Below are positions 17,140 through 27,137 of a DNA stretch of 64,000 nucleotides, piece after piece (position 1 is the first letter of the stretch; each line of letters starts with the position of its first letter). The notes below the pieces were generated by a model that saw only the letters and a list, made by a program, of their open reading frames with translations, did no database searches and was not told the DNA's origin. A program made the translations under genes and the position numbers. The stretch is from Neobacillus bataviensis LMG 21833. GTDB lineage: Bacteria; Bacillota; Bacilli; Bacillales; Cytobacillaceae. The stretch spans positions 52,657 through 116,656 of the forward strand of contig NZ_AJLS01000097.1 in NCBI RefSeq assembly GCF_000307875.1, written 5' to 3'.

Positions 17140-18381
17140 TTAAGCACTGGTAGTTCCTTTCTCTTTGTGACCCGTTGGTATGCTTGATTCCTTAGTACGA
17201 GTTAGCAAAATGGTGGCCGCAATGGAAAGTCCAGAAAGACCAAACCAAACATTTCGGTAACTTCCCGCTGCGTCTGCTGCCCACCCAGCCAGGGGAGGGC
17301 AGATAAGAATGCCAATATACATAAACATATTGCCAACCCCCAGAGCTTTACCAATTTGGGAACTATCAATGGATTCGGCAAGGAAGGTCATATAAATACC
17401 TGCATAGCCTAACGCTGTAAAGCCGAAAATGATTACTAAAAAGACAAGAAGAAAAACAGATATATGCGGCGTGACCAAGCCAAAACCTGCAATTGCCAGC
17501 GTCGAAAGACCACAAATACTTAAAAAGACTCCTTTTCTTTTCCCGATAAATACGAAATCACTCATTAATCCCCAGCAAATTTTTCCGACTGACCCTGATA
17601 TCTGTGCGATAAAGACTGCCATTGCTGTTACAGCAAATGACAGCTTATTTTCATTTGTAAGGTATAAAACGAAATGAGCAGCAAATGTATACTGAATTCC
17701 TGCTAGAATCATAGAGGCTAAACTGCCAAATAGAACATTGCGATTTTTTAATAAGGTTAGCCAATTTCCTTGATTTTCAATGTTTCCGCTTTGCTCCTCT
17801 TCGGTGAGGGCATCTTGATAAAATAGAAAAAAACAACTAACACTTAACAACAAGAGCAAGGCAATCCATAGGTAACTATATTGCCAGTTTCCTGTATGGG
17901 AGACGATAAACGAAATTAAGATAGCAGATAATCCGGCACCTAAGGTTACTCCGGTTTGTTTAATTGCAATAGCCGTGCCACGCTTTCTTGTTTCAAACCA
18001 TTGCACTAGTGCCAGTGTACTTGTAGGATTATAGATTCCATAACTTGCTCCAGCTATAACCATAATAAGGAATGAAAACGTGAATATACCCGTATAGGGG
18101 AAGATCAACATCGTAATCCCCAAGACGATAACGGAAAGGATTGTAATCGTTTTAGGTTTGAATGTTTCTGTAATCCAACCTACCACTATAGAACTCAACA
18201 AAGCTCCAAGAAATAGGGCTGAGGTTAGCGCACCAATCTGAGCCCTGGTAAAATGCCAATCGTTTTTTAAAAACGGAGTAACGACAGAAATAGTGTACGT
18301 CCCCATGGACAATATCGTCTGCACAAGGAAGAAAAGGGATAAGGCCATCCATTGAGAAGACCTGATTAAACGGCGTTCCAA
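17140..18381 (-). CDS. MFS transporter (1)
   Basis: A 413-residue major facilitator protein with about 12 membrane helices and a cytoplasmic loop near the middle (QDALTEEEQSGNIENQG). GWITETFKPKT after helix 2 and ARKRGTAIAIKQTG-like RKRGTAIAIKQTGVTLGAG are MFS signatures. The start is TTG 18381 behind GAAGGTGG. Monocarboxylate or aromatic-acid import would suit its position between AtuA and the Nudix gene, but substrate cannot be read from sequence. Confidence 0.85.
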   Translation of the reverse strand: MERRLIRSSQWMALSLFFLVQTILSMGTYTISVVTPFLKNDWHFTRAQIGALTSALFLGALLSSIVVGWITETFKPKTITILSVIVLGITMLIFPYTGIFTFSFLIMVIAGASYGIYNPTSTLALVQWFETRKRGTAIAIKQTGVTLGAGLSAILISFIVSHTGNWQYSYLWIALLLLLSVSCFFLFYQDALTEEEQSGNIENQGNWLTLLKNRNVLFGSLASMILAGIQYTFAAHFVLYLTNENKLSFAVTAMAVFIAQISGSVGKICWGLMSDFVFIGKRKGVFLSICGLSTLAIAGFGLVTPHISVFLLVFLVIIFGFTALGYAGIYMTFLAESIDSSQIGKALGVGNMFMYIGILICPPLAGWAADAAGSYRNVWFGLSGLSIAATILLTRTKESSIPTGHKEKGTTSA

Positions 18382-18438
18382 ACAACCACCTTCATTATTG
18401 AACGAATTTTGTAAGCGGGCTTCATCAAACGTGACCGA

Positions 18439-19128
18439 TTAATAATAGTTCTTTGTGTATTTGACAACCGGCAGCATTGGCAATTCTTCACCATTGTAGG
18501 AAAGTAAAGCTGTTAATGATTGAATGGTTGGCATCACCATATTCATTTGGCCTTCTTCATGAAGTGCGATTGCCTTTTCCGGTTTAATCCATAATCCTGA
18601 TTCTATCTCTGATGTTGTGGGTTGTGGTTCTTGCTGCGGGGGTAAATCTGCTAAGAAAAATCTGGTGTTAAACCTGTATGGTTTTGGGAGAGACGTGATA
18701 CGATGCCCAAAATAATGCAAACCGCCAATATGAAGTAAGTAGCCCTTCTGCTTTATAAATTCATTAAACGATAATTCTGCTCCCAAAATAGCTTTTAGGG
18801 CATCACTCCAAGTAGAATCAGGCTGCAACGGCTGCCCTGTATGATCCCGGCATAATAAAATCCCAGTTTCTTCAAATAGCTCTCGTGCAGCTGCAACATA
18901 ATAAGCGATATCCACCTTGGGTTTCGATGGGCCAAATAGAATGTTCTCCTTTTCCAGAACAGAATCATTATCTATTAATTTTCCTCCAGGAAATACATAT
19001 TGCCCTGGGTAAGACTTCATTGACTCCGGTCTTTTTGTCATATACACCTTTATTTCATCCTGAATTCGATTAATTAAGATAACTGTGGCTGAATGCTTTG
19101 GTTTTACTGGTGTTGTCATAGAACACAA
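18439..19128 (-). CDS. Nudix hydrolase (CoA-diphosphatase-like)
   Basis: A ~229-residue Nudix protein. The Nudix box is split: PGGKLIDND near the start and ARELFEETGILL about 40 residues later, so it contains an insertion as in the NUDT7/NUDT19 group that cleaves CoA and acyl-CoA. C-terminal PYRFNTRFFLADLPP resembles the same group. A CoA-pool or acyl-CoA editing role fits this CoA-rich cluster but is inference. Start could be ATG 19119 (TTPVKPKHSATV) or TTG 19128; the GGAGG site lies between plausible distances for both. Confidence 0.8.
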   Translation of the reverse strand: MCSMTTPVKPKHSATVILINRIQDEIKVYMTKRPESMKSYPGQYVFPGGKLIDNDSVLEKENILFGPSKPKVDIAYYVAAARELFEETGILLCRDHTGQPLQPDSTWSDALKAILGAELSFNEFIKQKGYLLHIGGLHYFGHRITSLPKPYRFNTRFFLADLPPQQEPQPTTSEIESGLWIKPEKAIALHEEGQMNMVMPTIQSLTALLSYNGEELPMLPVVKYTKNYY

Positions 19129-19220
19129 TTACCTCCAGTGGGTTATTTGTAGTTCTTTTCAAGACACTCGAAGAAAAATCATCCATTTTCCGAGTGTTCA
19201 TATTAACGAATGGATAATTT

Positions 19221-20513
19221 TTATTTCATCATTAAATCGGGAAGCCATGTTGAAAGGAACGGGAAGAGTATCAAAATAAGTAGCAAAATAAGATCAGCTA
19301 TGACAAACCAGGTTACTCCTTTAAAAGCTTCTGCCGTTCTGACACCGGCAGCACCTGCGGCAACAAAGACATTCATTCCAACTGGAGGTGTAACCAAACC
19401 AATTTCTGCAGTTTTCGTGACAATAATACCGAACCAGATGGGGTTGAACCCTAATGACGTGACTAGTGGGAAGGTAAGCGGCAATGTCAAAATCAAAATG
19501 GCCATTTGGTCCATAAATACACCCAAAATCAGATAAAGAATGATAACAAGGACAAGTATTAACCATCTGGAATATCCTGCATCTTGGACAAAGGTAATCA
19601 TTTTCTGTGTCACTTGAGTAGCAGTCAAAAAGTAGCCGAGGATCATCGCCCCAATAACAATGGTCATAATCATGGCAGTTGACTTTAACGTTCTTTTTAA
19701 CGCCTCATTAATCTTTTCAAACGTCAATCGTTTCATGGCCAATGCTACAATAAAGGTGGCAAATGCCCCCAATGCACCTGCTTCAGTAGCGGTGACAACA
19801 CCTGCATATATGCCCCCAATGACAACAAGCATAATGACAAGCATCGGCCATATACCGGCAAGGGATTGGAATTTTTCTCTTATCGTTGGTTTATCTGTAA
19901 CTCTTGGGGCAACTTTTGGATCAATTTTTGCCCAGATCCAAATCGTGACAACATAGCCTAAAGCCGTGATGATGCCTGGAATAATTCCTGCAATCAGCAA
20001 GGAACCGATTCCGGTCTCGGTCATGATTCCATAGAGAATAAGAACGATACTTGGCGGAATCATGATCGCCAGTGTTCCCGAAATACTGGCTACGCCCATA
20101 GAAAAAGGTGTTGAATATCCGTATTTTTGCATCTCCGGATAGGCTGAAGCTGACAATGTTGCGGCAGATGCAGTACTAGAACCACTCACTGCCCCCAATC
20201 CTGCGCCTGCAAATACTGTTGCAATGCCAAGTCCACCTGGAAGGTTGCCAAGCCATTTATGGGCAGCCTTAAAAATATCTTTTGTGATTCCGCTTGCTGT
20301 CATTAACTCAGCCATCAAGATAAACATCGGAATGGTGGTAAAAAGAAAATTAGCTGTACTGTCATAGGGTGTTGTTTGGATAATACCTAGTACTAAGTCC
20401 CATCCCCCGATGAAAAATAGACCAATCGATCCAGAGACTCCAAGCGCAAATGCAATTGGCATTCCAAGCGCCAAAAATAAGAGTAATAATACCAAAGGAA
20501 CTGCTACTACCAT
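19221..20513 (-). CDS. dctM: TRAP transporter large permease (DctM type)
   Basis: A 430-residue integral membrane protein with about 12 helices, the ion-coupled transport subunit of a TRAP carrier for organic acids. It shows FALGVSGSIGLF near the N-terminus, GLGAVSGSSTASAATLSASAYPEM and VTPPVGMNVFVAAGAAG, all conserved in DctM. ATG follows AAAGGGGT. With the small permease and binding protein just upstream it forms a complete, co-transcribed transporter, probably importing the cluster's substrate. Confidence 0.95.
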   Translation of the reverse strand: MVVAVPLVLLLLFLALGMPIAFALGVSGSIGLFFIGGWDLVLGIIQTTPYDSTANFLFTTIPMFILMAELMTASGITKDIFKAAHKWLGNLPGGLGIATVFAGAGLGAVSGSSTASAATLSASAYPEMQKYGYSTPFSMGVASISGTLAIMIPPSIVLILYGIMTETGIGSLLIAGIIPGIITALGYVVTIWIWAKIDPKVAPRVTDKPTIREKFQSLAGIWPMLVIMLVVIGGIYAGVVTATEAGALGAFATFIVALAMKRLTFEKINEALKRTLKSTAMIMTIVIGAMILGYFLTATQVTQKMITFVQDAGYSRWLILVLVIILYLILGVFMDQMAILILTLPLTFPLVTSLGFNPIWFGIIVTKTAEIGLVTPPVGMNVFVAAGAAGVRTAEAFKGVTWFVIADLILLLILILFPFLSTWLPDLMMK

Positions 20514-20558
20514 ACTATTAAACCCCTTTCCTCGCAGTCTGTTTTCTGTCAGAAACTA

Positions 20559-21083
20559 TTAAGAAATATTCCTGTCTCTCTCTTCATATAACTTTTCTTT
20601 ATTTGGCAATAATGATTGAACAAACTCAAAAACTAATCGAAGTGTAAATAAATAGGCACCAATTGGAACCCAAATCACGGAAGCCCAGGTGGGCCACTTA
20701 ATAAGCCCGGATGAGACATAATTATTTATTATTGCATCATCGGTCATGACCATTCCCTGATAGCCAAGGGCAAACATAAATGCGGCAGCCAGCAATAAGT
20801 AAATCCTGTCTAAAAATTCTACGAATTTCTTAGGCATTTTCTCTATAAATATATCAATCCGAATATGGCCCTTTTCTTTCATAACATAACTCATGCTTAA
20901 GAAAATAATGATAACCATTAAATAGCTTTCAGAAAATTCGTATGCACCCACTATCGGTTTATGTACGATATAGCGCATAGCAGCATCCGCAGAAGTAAGC
21001 AACATCATGATAAATGCGGCTATTTGAGCGAGGACATAGGCCCCTGACTCTATTTTTTCAAACACATATATGATCTTCTTCAT
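20559..21083 (-). CDS. dctQ: TRAP transporter small permease (DctQ type)
   Basis: A 174-residue protein with four predicted membrane helices, the usual size for DctQ. SDAAMRYIVHKPIVGAYEFSE matches the conserved loop of this subunit, and KGHIRIDIFIEKMPKK the next. It stabilises DctM. Start ATG lies after GGAGAAGGAG. It is 45 bases before dctM. Confidence 0.93.
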   Translation of the reverse strand: MKKIIYVFEKIESGAYVLAQIAAFIMMLLTSADAAMRYIVHKPIVGAYEFSESYLMVIIIFLSMSYVMKEKGHIRIDIFIEKMPKKFVEFLDRIYLLLAAAFMFALGYQGMVMTDDAIINNYVSSGLIKWPTWASVIWVPIGAYLFTLRLVFEFVQSLLPNKEKLYEERDRNIS

Positions 21084-21087
21084 TCTA

Positions 21088-21294
21088 TCAACTCCTTCTC
21101 CATTGTTCGTTTGTTGTTAAATCCTCACGAGGATGTGACAACACTTTCAAATCAGGGGAACAAAGCCTTAATAAATGCATTTTATTACTTACTTCCCTGC
21201 CATTGATTAATATGGGTTCCTCTTTATGTGGGATGTTTTTACTAGGGATAAACCGGAAAGGGAATCGTAACCCGAAAAATTCCCTTTCCATCAC
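21088..21294 (-). CDS. possible small protein between dctP and dctQ
   Basis: The 220-base gap between dctP and dctQ is open in one frame for 68 residues from GTG 21294, rich in Arg and Pro, ending in NEQWRRS. I do not recognise it, no clear ribosome site precedes it, and it may be chance. The gap also holds the ribosome site of dctQ. Confidence 0.2.
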   Translation of the reverse strand: MMEREFFGLRFPFRFIPSKNIPHKEEPILINGREVSNKMHLLRLCSPDLKVLSHPREDLTTNEQWRRS

Positions 21295-21303
21295 CTAGCA
21301 ATC

Positions 21304-22395
21304 TTATTTATTCTGAAATTCTTTATTGTACTGTCTGAATTTTTCTAAAATTTTTGTTCCTGGTTGCCCTTTTGCATCCAAATCTTTCGCCCACTTTTTG
21401 TTAAACGGCTCCAATTCTTCATTTAACTTTTCCAGGTCAGCTTCAGGGATATCATAAATCTCGACTCCTGCTTTTCTATATTGCTCTTCTAATATTGCCT
21501 CTTCATCAATGATCGCATGACCAAACTTTTCAACAATTTCGTCACTTGCTTGAGTAATAGCTTTTTGTACATCTTCAGGCCAACTATTCCAAGCTTTTTC
21601 ATTCACGACATACGTAATGCCAAATGCTGATAATTGCGCATTCTTCGAAGAAAATTTTGCAACTTTATCTGTTTGATAGCCAGGCCAGCTAAAGAATGAT
21701 AGGAGCGTTCCATCAATGGTTCCCCGATCCCAAGCTGAGAAGATTTCAGGACCAGGAATAGACACTGGGGTAGATCCAAGACTTTCCATCATTTCTTCTT
21801 GAAGACCGCCAGAAGTACGAATTTTTAACCCTTTAAAATCTGCAGGCTTCGTTACTTTATGGACAGAATTGACAATTTGGTATGGGTTAGTAGTGCCCCC
21901 CCATAATGGCCTTACCCCGTTTGGCTTGAACTCTAACTCATATAGATCTTCTTTGATTAATTTGTCAAATGCCTTCGAACCGCTTACTGCGTCTTTCACA
22001 AGTCCCGGGTTTCCTGTGACACCGCTTAATGGCATCTTATCATTAACATACAGGGGTCCTACGTAGGTAATATCGGCTACCCTATTTTTCGCGGCATCCA
22101 AAAGACTGGCAGCTTTCCCTAATTGCTCTGCTGGGTAGTATTCAATCTTTATTTTTCCTTTACCAAGCTCTTCAATTCTTTTTATCCAAGGAAGTGTACC
22201 TGTTTTAGGGATTAGGTGTGAAGCTGGGAAAGAATCGGCAATTTTAATGACAATTTGTTCCCCTTCCTTTTTACTGCTCTTTCCTTTTGAACTACTTTCC
22301 CCTTGTGTCTTTGCGGAATTGCCGCAAGCAGCCATTGCCAATGCCAAGAATGCAGTCAAAAAAACCAAAAGCACCTTACTAAAAAATTTCCCCAT
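21304..22395 (-). CDS. dctP: TRAP transporter solute-binding lipoprotein (DctP type)
   Basis: A 363-residue extracytoplasmic receptor. It has a lipoprotein signal peptide with lipobox LAMAAC (Cys ~24), then a Ser/Lys-rich linker. IKIADSFPASHLIPK and KIRTSGGLQEEMMESLGSTP are typical; the Arg in KIRTSGG normally forms the salt bridge with the substrate carboxylate, so the ligand is probably a carboxylic acid. ATG follows AAGGGGGAAAA. First gene of the dctPQM set in transcription order. Confidence 0.93.
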   Translation of the reverse strand: MGKFFSKVLLVFLTAFLALAMAACGNSAKTQGESSSKGKSSKKEGEQIVIKIADSFPASHLIPKTGTLPWIKRIEELGKGKIKIEYYPAEQLGKAASLLDAAKNRVADITYVGPLYVNDKMPLSGVTGNPGLVKDAVSGSKAFDKLIKEDLYELEFKPNGVRPLWGGTTNPYQIVNSVHKVTKPADFKGLKIRTSGGLQEEMMESLGSTPVSIPGPEIFSAWDRGTIDGTLLSFFSWPGYQTDKVAKFSSKNAQLSAFGITYVVNEKAWNSWPEDVQKAITQASDEIVEKFGHAIIDEEAILEEQYRKAGVEIYDIPEADLEKLNEELEPFNKKWAKDLDAKGQPGTKILEKFRQYNKEFQNK

Positions 22396-22446
22396 GCTTA
22401 TTTTCCCCCTTAAATGATAATTACAAGTATACGTATAAAGATCCTA

Positions 22447-23229
22447 TTAACGGCCTTGCCAATTAGGTTTTCTCTTTTCGGCAAAAGCCTTTGGTCCTTC
22501 GATTGCATCCTGGCTGCTGTAGACGATTTCGTATATTCGATTAGCATTCTTAAGCCCCAATGTTTTACCTAAATCCAGAGCATCTTTTAACGATTGCTTC
22601 GAAGCCATAACGGATAATGGTGCATTGTCTCGAATGGAACGAGCCATTTTCATGGCTTCCGATAATAATTGGTCGTGCTCCACCAATTTATTCAAGAATC
22701 CTAATTGATACAATCGTTCAGCACTAATGGGCTCGGCGGTCATTGTCAATTCCATGCTAATATTGAGTGGCAGCATCCATAAAAGCGGGACAGCCCACGG
22801 TGAGCCGCGCCCGACTTTCGCTTCCCGGATGGAAAATCCAGCATTGAAACTTGCAACCCGCAGGTCGGCATTCTGTGCCAATAAAAATCCCCCGGCTGCG
22901 GCAATCCCGTTGACCGCGGCAATAATTGGCTTTTTTACCTCCGTCATTTTCTGCATCATTGGATCCTTAACCATTTGCAGCATATCTTTACCTTGGCTGC
23001 TAAGTTCAGCTTGTTCCTTTAAATCCATCCCTGCACTGAATGCCTTATCCCCAACAGCCGTTATTATAACGACCCGGACATTTTCATCTTCATCAACTGT
23101 ATTCCATATATAATCCAACTTCTCATATACTTCGATGGAAATCGCATTCCTGCGTTCAGGACGATTAATGGTAATGACACCGATTTGATCCTTCACTTCA
23201 TATAATACAGCCGAGTCCTTTGAAAACAT
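22447..23229 (-). CDS. enoyl-CoA hydratase/isomerase family (2)
   Basis: A 260-residue crotonase. Oxyanion segments are DKAFSAGMDLKE and AAVNGIAAAGGFLLAQNAD. The active-site loop reads GFSIREAKVGRGSPWAVPLLW, where Glu of REAKVG occupies the first catalytic position; the PG-type loop is replaced by SPW. This subtype is not a standard fatty-acid hydratase, and the true substrate is unknown. It lies 51 bases before the TRAP genes. Confidence 0.88.
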   Translation of the reverse strand: MFSKDSAVLYEVKDQIGVITINRPERRNAISIEVYEKLDYIWNTVDEDENVRVVIITAVGDKAFSAGMDLKEQAELSSQGKDMLQMVKDPMMQKMTEVKKPIIAAVNGIAAAGGFLLAQNADLRVASFNAGFSIREAKVGRGSPWAVPLLWMLPLNISMELTMTAEPISAERLYQLGFLNKLVEHDQLLSEAMKMARSIRDNAPLSVMASKQSLKDALDLGKTLGLKNANRIYEIVYSSQDAIEGPKAFAEKRKPNWQGR

Positions 23230-23284
23230 TTGTACCCTTCTTTCCCAATTCTTTTACTGGCCAGACCACTGGGAGGTAATTTTA

Positions 23285-24073
23285 TTAATTCCCAGTAAAT
23301 CGGGGCGGTCTTTTTTCCATCATTGCCGTCAATCCCTCTTTATGGTCTTCTGTATCTCTCACAATGGAGAAATGCGAAGAAATTAAATCCAAGGCTGAAC
23401 GTAATTCCATTCTGCTGCTTTGATACACAGCACGTTTAATCATGCGGATAGCAATAGTAGGAGAATTTACTAACCGTTCTGCGAATTCCATCGTCTTCGG
23501 CATCAAATCTTCAGCTGAATAAACCCTGCTGACAATTCCCGTTTCTTTTGCTTCCTGGGCAGAAAGAAAGTCTCCAGTCCAAAGTAATTCCAAGGCTTTG
23601 GCAAATCCAACTATGCGGGGAAGATAATAGGCTCCGCCATCTCCAGGTACCAAACCTACTTTTACATATCCTTCAGTAAAGCGAGCATTTTCGGAGGCGA
23701 AACGGATATCACACATGAGCGACATATCCATTCCAGCACCTACAGCCGATCCGTTCACCGCACATAGCATTGGTTTATCGAGTCCTTCCAAAGCCAGTGC
23801 AATGCGATGCACATGATTATGCAAAACATTTTTACGATTAATAGATTTAGAGGAGTCCATAGAATCGAAATCGTTTAAATCAATACCTGAACAAAAGGCT
23901 CGTTCCCCTGCACCTGTTAATACAACTGCATGAACGGAGTCATCCCTTTGGTATTCCTGTAGAGCATCTGCCCACTGATCAATCATGTCAATCGTAAAGG
24001 CATTCATCCGCTTTGGACGATTTAATGTAATAATCGCTATTTTCCCTTCTTTTTGAAAAAGAATATCTGACAT
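23285..24073 (-). CDS. enoyl-CoA hydratase/isomerase family (3)
   Basis: A 262-residue crotonase with ERAFCSGIDLNDF and CAVNGSAVGAGMDMSLMCD for the oxyanion hole. The active-site stretch FTEGYVKVGLVPGDGGAYYLP keeps the GLVPGDGG loop, while Glu sits two residues early (TEGY), so hydratase or isomerase activity are both possible. C-terminal EDHKEGLTAMMEKRPPRF is standard. It is 38 bases after the epimerase-like gene. Confidence 0.88.
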   Translation of the reverse strand: MSDILFQKEGKIAIITLNRPKRMNAFTIDMIDQWADALQEYQRDDSVHAVVLTGAGERAFCSGIDLNDFDSMDSSKSINRKNVLHNHVHRIALALEGLDKPMLCAVNGSAVGAGMDMSLMCDIRFASENARFTEGYVKVGLVPGDGGAYYLPRIVGFAKALELLWTGDFLSAQEAKETGIVSRVYSAEDLMPKTMEFAERLVNSPTIAIRMIKRAVYQSSRMELRSALDLISSHFSIVRDTEDHKEGLTAMMEKRPPRFTGN

Positions 24074-24111
24074 TCATTACAACCCCAATCTTTTCGTTAA
24101 TAATTTCTGAT

Positions 24112-24567
24112 TTACTCATGTTCTCCTAAAATTTCTACTCTTTTTTCAAATGAAGACTTGTAAGGTTCTTCCCATTCCGTCAATTGAACCAATACCCCAA
24201 AGCAGCTTTTTGGGTGGATAAATAAGTCTGTTTTAACCCCTTCTTCAACCTCCGGACCGATTAATCTGAGCCCTTTTTCACGAAGCTGATGCTCCACCCC
24301 TTGAATGTCTTCTACTGAAAATGCAATGTGATGAAGCCCTTCCCCCTTCCGTTTTATGAATCTATCAATATCGCTATTCTCTCTAGTCGGACTTTCCATT
24401 CCCACTACCACTTGTCCAAACGAGAGATAGGATGCCATAGCTCCAAGTGAATCAAGCGATACTTCCTTAAGAAAGCTTCCGCCAAATACATTAGTAAACT
24501 TATTCGCCGCAGCTTGATAATCCAAGACTCCCATGGTTATATGATCCAGTTTCCAGTTTTCTATCAT
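24112..24567 (-). CDS. VOC-fold epimerase-like protein
   Basis: A 151-residue protein with two VOC half-domains. LDHITMGVLDYQAA, GLHHIAFSVEDI and IHPKSCFGVLVQLTEW match methylmalonyl-CoA epimerase, and its metal-binding His and Glu positions appear present. Such a protein would invert an alpha-methyl-malonyl-type CoA ester, but no methylmalonyl-CoA mutase lies in the window. Its ATG lies four bases before the stop-side end of the CoA transferase, so they are coupled. Confidence 0.8.
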   Translation of the reverse strand: MIENWKLDHITMGVLDYQAAANKFTNVFGGSFLKEVSLDSLGAMASYLSFGQVVVGMESPTRENSDIDRFIKRKGEGLHHIAFSVEDIQGVEHQLREKGLRLIGPEVEEGVKTDLFIHPKSCFGVLVQLTEWEEPYKSSFEKRVEILGEHE

Positions 24568-24570
24568 TGA

Positions 24571-25851
24571 TTATCCCCGCCATTTCTCCATTTCTTTTTG
24601 CCAAGCCTCTTGAAGTTCATCACGAAACTGAGGGGCTGCAACAGAGATGAGTGCTTCAGCACGTTGTTGCAACGATTTATTCTTTAAATCGGCTATCCCA
24701 TTTTCAGTGATAATATACTGAACATCTGTTCGCGGGGTTGTGATAACCGTTCCTGGTTCTAGTCTTGGTATTATCCGCGAGATTTTGCCGTTACCTGCAG
24801 TCGACAAAAAGGCAATAATCGATTTTCCCCCGCGTGATAAAGCCGCACCACGAATAAAGTTGCCTTGCCCGCCGGTACCTCCAAACTGGACTCCTTTCAT
24901 GGTTTCAGCATTGACTTGGCCATACAAATCAATTTCAATCGCGGAATTAATCGAAATTAAATTATCTATCTCCTTTAGCACTTTCAAGGAATGAGTATAA
25001 TTGACTGGTCTAAAATCGAGTAATGAATTGTTATCAACAAATTCATATAAGCGTTTTGTCCCAACAGCGATACCCGTTACGATTTTTCCTCTGTCTATAC
25101 TTTTTTTAGTGCCATTTACTGAACCACTTTCCACTAAATCGATGACTGCATCAGATATCATCCCAGAATGAATCCCTAAATTTTTTTTCTTACGCAGTGC
25201 AGATAAAATTGCATCAGGAACCGACCCGATTCCAAATTGTAATGTATCACCGTCCGAAATCAAGGAAGAGGCATAATCACCTATCTTCTCCATATCTAAA
25301 CTACGCTTTCCGGCTGGCATTTCCGGCAGTGGATAGTCTACATGAACGATATAGTCAATGTTGCTTAAATGTATGGGTACTTCTCCGGAGGTTCTAGGCA
25401 TTTGTGGATTCACTTCAGCCACAATTTTTTTCGCTTTGTGTAAAATCGCAGGAACAAAGTCAGCAGATACACCCAAGCTGCAGTAACCCCATCGATCCGG
25501 CGATGAAACTTGAATGACAGCTAGGTCCACTTCCGCAGCACTTTCTAAGTAGTTATATATTTCATTTAAATGCAGCGGTATAAATTGAACCTTTCCCTTG
25601 GAAAAAGATTCTTTAAGATCTTTGGACATAAAAAAGCAAGTTAGCGATGCATTTTCATGCAATCCTGCCCAATCTGTCCGATTCAAGCCTGGAAAAATGG
25701 TAGCAATATAGTTAACCCCATTACTTGCATTTGGGTCTTCTTTTAATGCTTGAATAATAGTCTTGGGTTCCGACACATTCCCTTGGATATATACATTCAT
25801 AGTTGGATGGAACAATAATGGAACATCTATTGGATTTATTACGGCAGGCAA
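24571..25851 (-). CDS. acetyl-CoA hydrolase/4-hydroxybutyrate CoA-transferase family
   Basis: A 426-residue family I CoA transferase. It starts at TTG 25851. The block INSAIEIDLYGQVNAE contains the Glu that forms the thioester in this group, and FGGTGGQGNFIRGA is the conserved glycine loop; ITENGIADLKNKS closes the protein. It would transfer CoA from acetyl- or another acyl-CoA to a pathway acid. It lies 13 bases after a CaiB-type gene, so two mechanistically unrelated CoA transferases are adjacent. Confidence 0.9.
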   Translation of the reverse strand: MPAVINPIDVPLLFHPTMNVYIQGNVSEPKTIIQALKEDPNASNGVNYIATIFPGLNRTDWAGLHENASLTCFFMSKDLKESFSKGKVQFIPLHLNEIYNYLESAAEVDLAVIQVSSPDRWGYCSLGVSADFVPAILHKAKKIVAEVNPQMPRTSGEVPIHLSNIDYIVHVDYPLPEMPAGKRSLDMEKIGDYASSLISDGDTLQFGIGSVPDAILSALRKKKNLGIHSGMISDAVIDLVESGSVNGTKKSIDRGKIVTGIAVGTKRLYEFVDNNSLLDFRPVNYTHSLKVLKEIDNLISINSAIEIDLYGQVNAETMKGVQFGGTGGQGNFIRGAALSRGGKSIIAFLSTAGNGKISRIIPRLEPGTVITTPRTDVQYIITENGIADLKNKSLQQRAEALISVAAPQFRDELQEAWQKEMEKWRG

Positions 25852-25864
25852 TTTCCCAACCCCC

Positions 25865-27097
25865 TTATGATCCTTTTGCAGCAGGCAACTGCCCTTTTGC
25901 CACTGGAGTAATCACTTTATTCTCTTCCAATTTCTTAATTTGCTCATCAGAAAGATTGAGAACTTCCTTTAAGACATCCTTTGTATGCTGGCCATGAAGA
26001 GGAGGAGACATAATATCTTCGTCGTCAATTCCGGGAAGTTTCCAAGGAATGCCTGGCAAAAGTATTTCACCAATTTCCGGGTGTTCTACCTTGCGCAGCA
26101 TATTTCGATGGATTGCCTGCGGATGGGTATATAACCGATCCGTTGGATTGATGGCTCCAACTGGGATGCCCTTTTCACTAAATTTCTTAATCCAATAGTT
26201 CGCATCCTGTGTCATAGTAATTTCTTCTATTAGGGGAACTAACACATCGCGATTTTCAACCCGGTCCCCACCTGTTAGGAACCTTGGATCGTCAATCCAC
26301 TCTGTTTTGCCGATTACCTTGCAAAAATGTTTCCATGCTCGATCATTTAAGACTGCAACATTAATTTCAATATCTTTAGCAGGAAAACTTTGATAGGGCA
26401 CCATTAATGAATGCGCCGTGCCCATCGGTTTTCCAACATTTCCGCTTATCGCATAATTTGCTAGGTAATACCCCATCAACGTTATTTGTGCATCCATCAT
26501 CGCGATATCCAAATAAGCGCCTTTTCCAGTTTGCTGCTTTGTCATGATTGCGGACATGATGCTAAAAGAAGCAACCATTGCTCCGAAAACATCCGCTTGT
26601 GGAACACCAGGTTTTAACGGACGGCCGCCTCTTTCTCCCGTTACACTCATGGCACCGCCTTCCCCCTGAATAATCAAGTCATAAGCAGCGATATCCCGGT
26701 ATGGCCCTGTTTGCCCAAAACCGGAAACGGAACAAAAAATAATCTCTGGATTTCTTTTGCGGACTTCTTCATAATCAATGCCCAATTTTTTCATAATCCC
26801 GGGCCTGAAATTCTCGATTACGATATCCGACTTTTCAGCCATATCAAAAAATAACCTTTTTCCGGTTTCATTCTTTAAATCCAAAATAATACTTTTTTTA
26901 TTTCGATTGACTGCAAGAAGATGTGGGCTGTGCCCATTTGTATCTTTCGTGACCCAGCTTCTGACATGGTCTCCTGTAACCGGAGGCTCGATTTTGATCA
27001 CTTCTGCACCAATATCTGCCAGCATCATAGATGCATATGGCCCCGCCCAAGCCTGGGACAAATCTAGAATTCTAATACCCTTTAATGGTTTATGCAT
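25865..27097 (-). CDS. CaiB/BaiF family III CoA transferase (2)
   Basis: A 410-residue CoA transferase: GIRILDLSQAWAGPYASMMLADIGAEVIKIE at the N-terminus in part, FRPGIMKKLGIDYEEV, and the catalytic-type Asp in IAAYDLIIQGEGG. SVSGFGQTGPYRD is typical. ATG follows TTAGGAGGTG. It is 40 bases after the third CaiB-like gene, a paired arrangement that in other systems reflects a two-subunit enzyme, although both are full length here. Confidence 0.9.
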   Translation of the reverse strand: MHKPLKGIRILDLSQAWAGPYASMMLADIGAEVIKIEPPVTGDHVRSWVTKDTNGHSPHLLAVNRNKKSIILDLKNETGKRLFFDMAEKSDIVIENFRPGIMKKLGIDYEEVRKRNPEIIFCSVSGFGQTGPYRDIAAYDLIIQGEGGAMSVTGERGGRPLKPGVPQADVFGAMVASFSIMSAIMTKQQTGKGAYLDIAMMDAQITLMGYYLANYAISGNVGKPMGTAHSLMVPYQSFPAKDIEINVAVLNDRAWKHFCKVIGKTEWIDDPRFLTGGDRVENRDVLVPLIEEITMTQDANYWIKKFSEKGIPVGAINPTDRLYTHPQAIHRNMLRKVEHPEIGEILLPGIPWKLPGIDDEDIMSPPLHGQHTKDVLKEVLNLSDEQIKKLEENKVITPVAKGQLPAAKGS

Positions 27098-27137
27098 TTT
27101 GCACCTCCTAACAAATTTTCAGTTACAAAAATTCCAT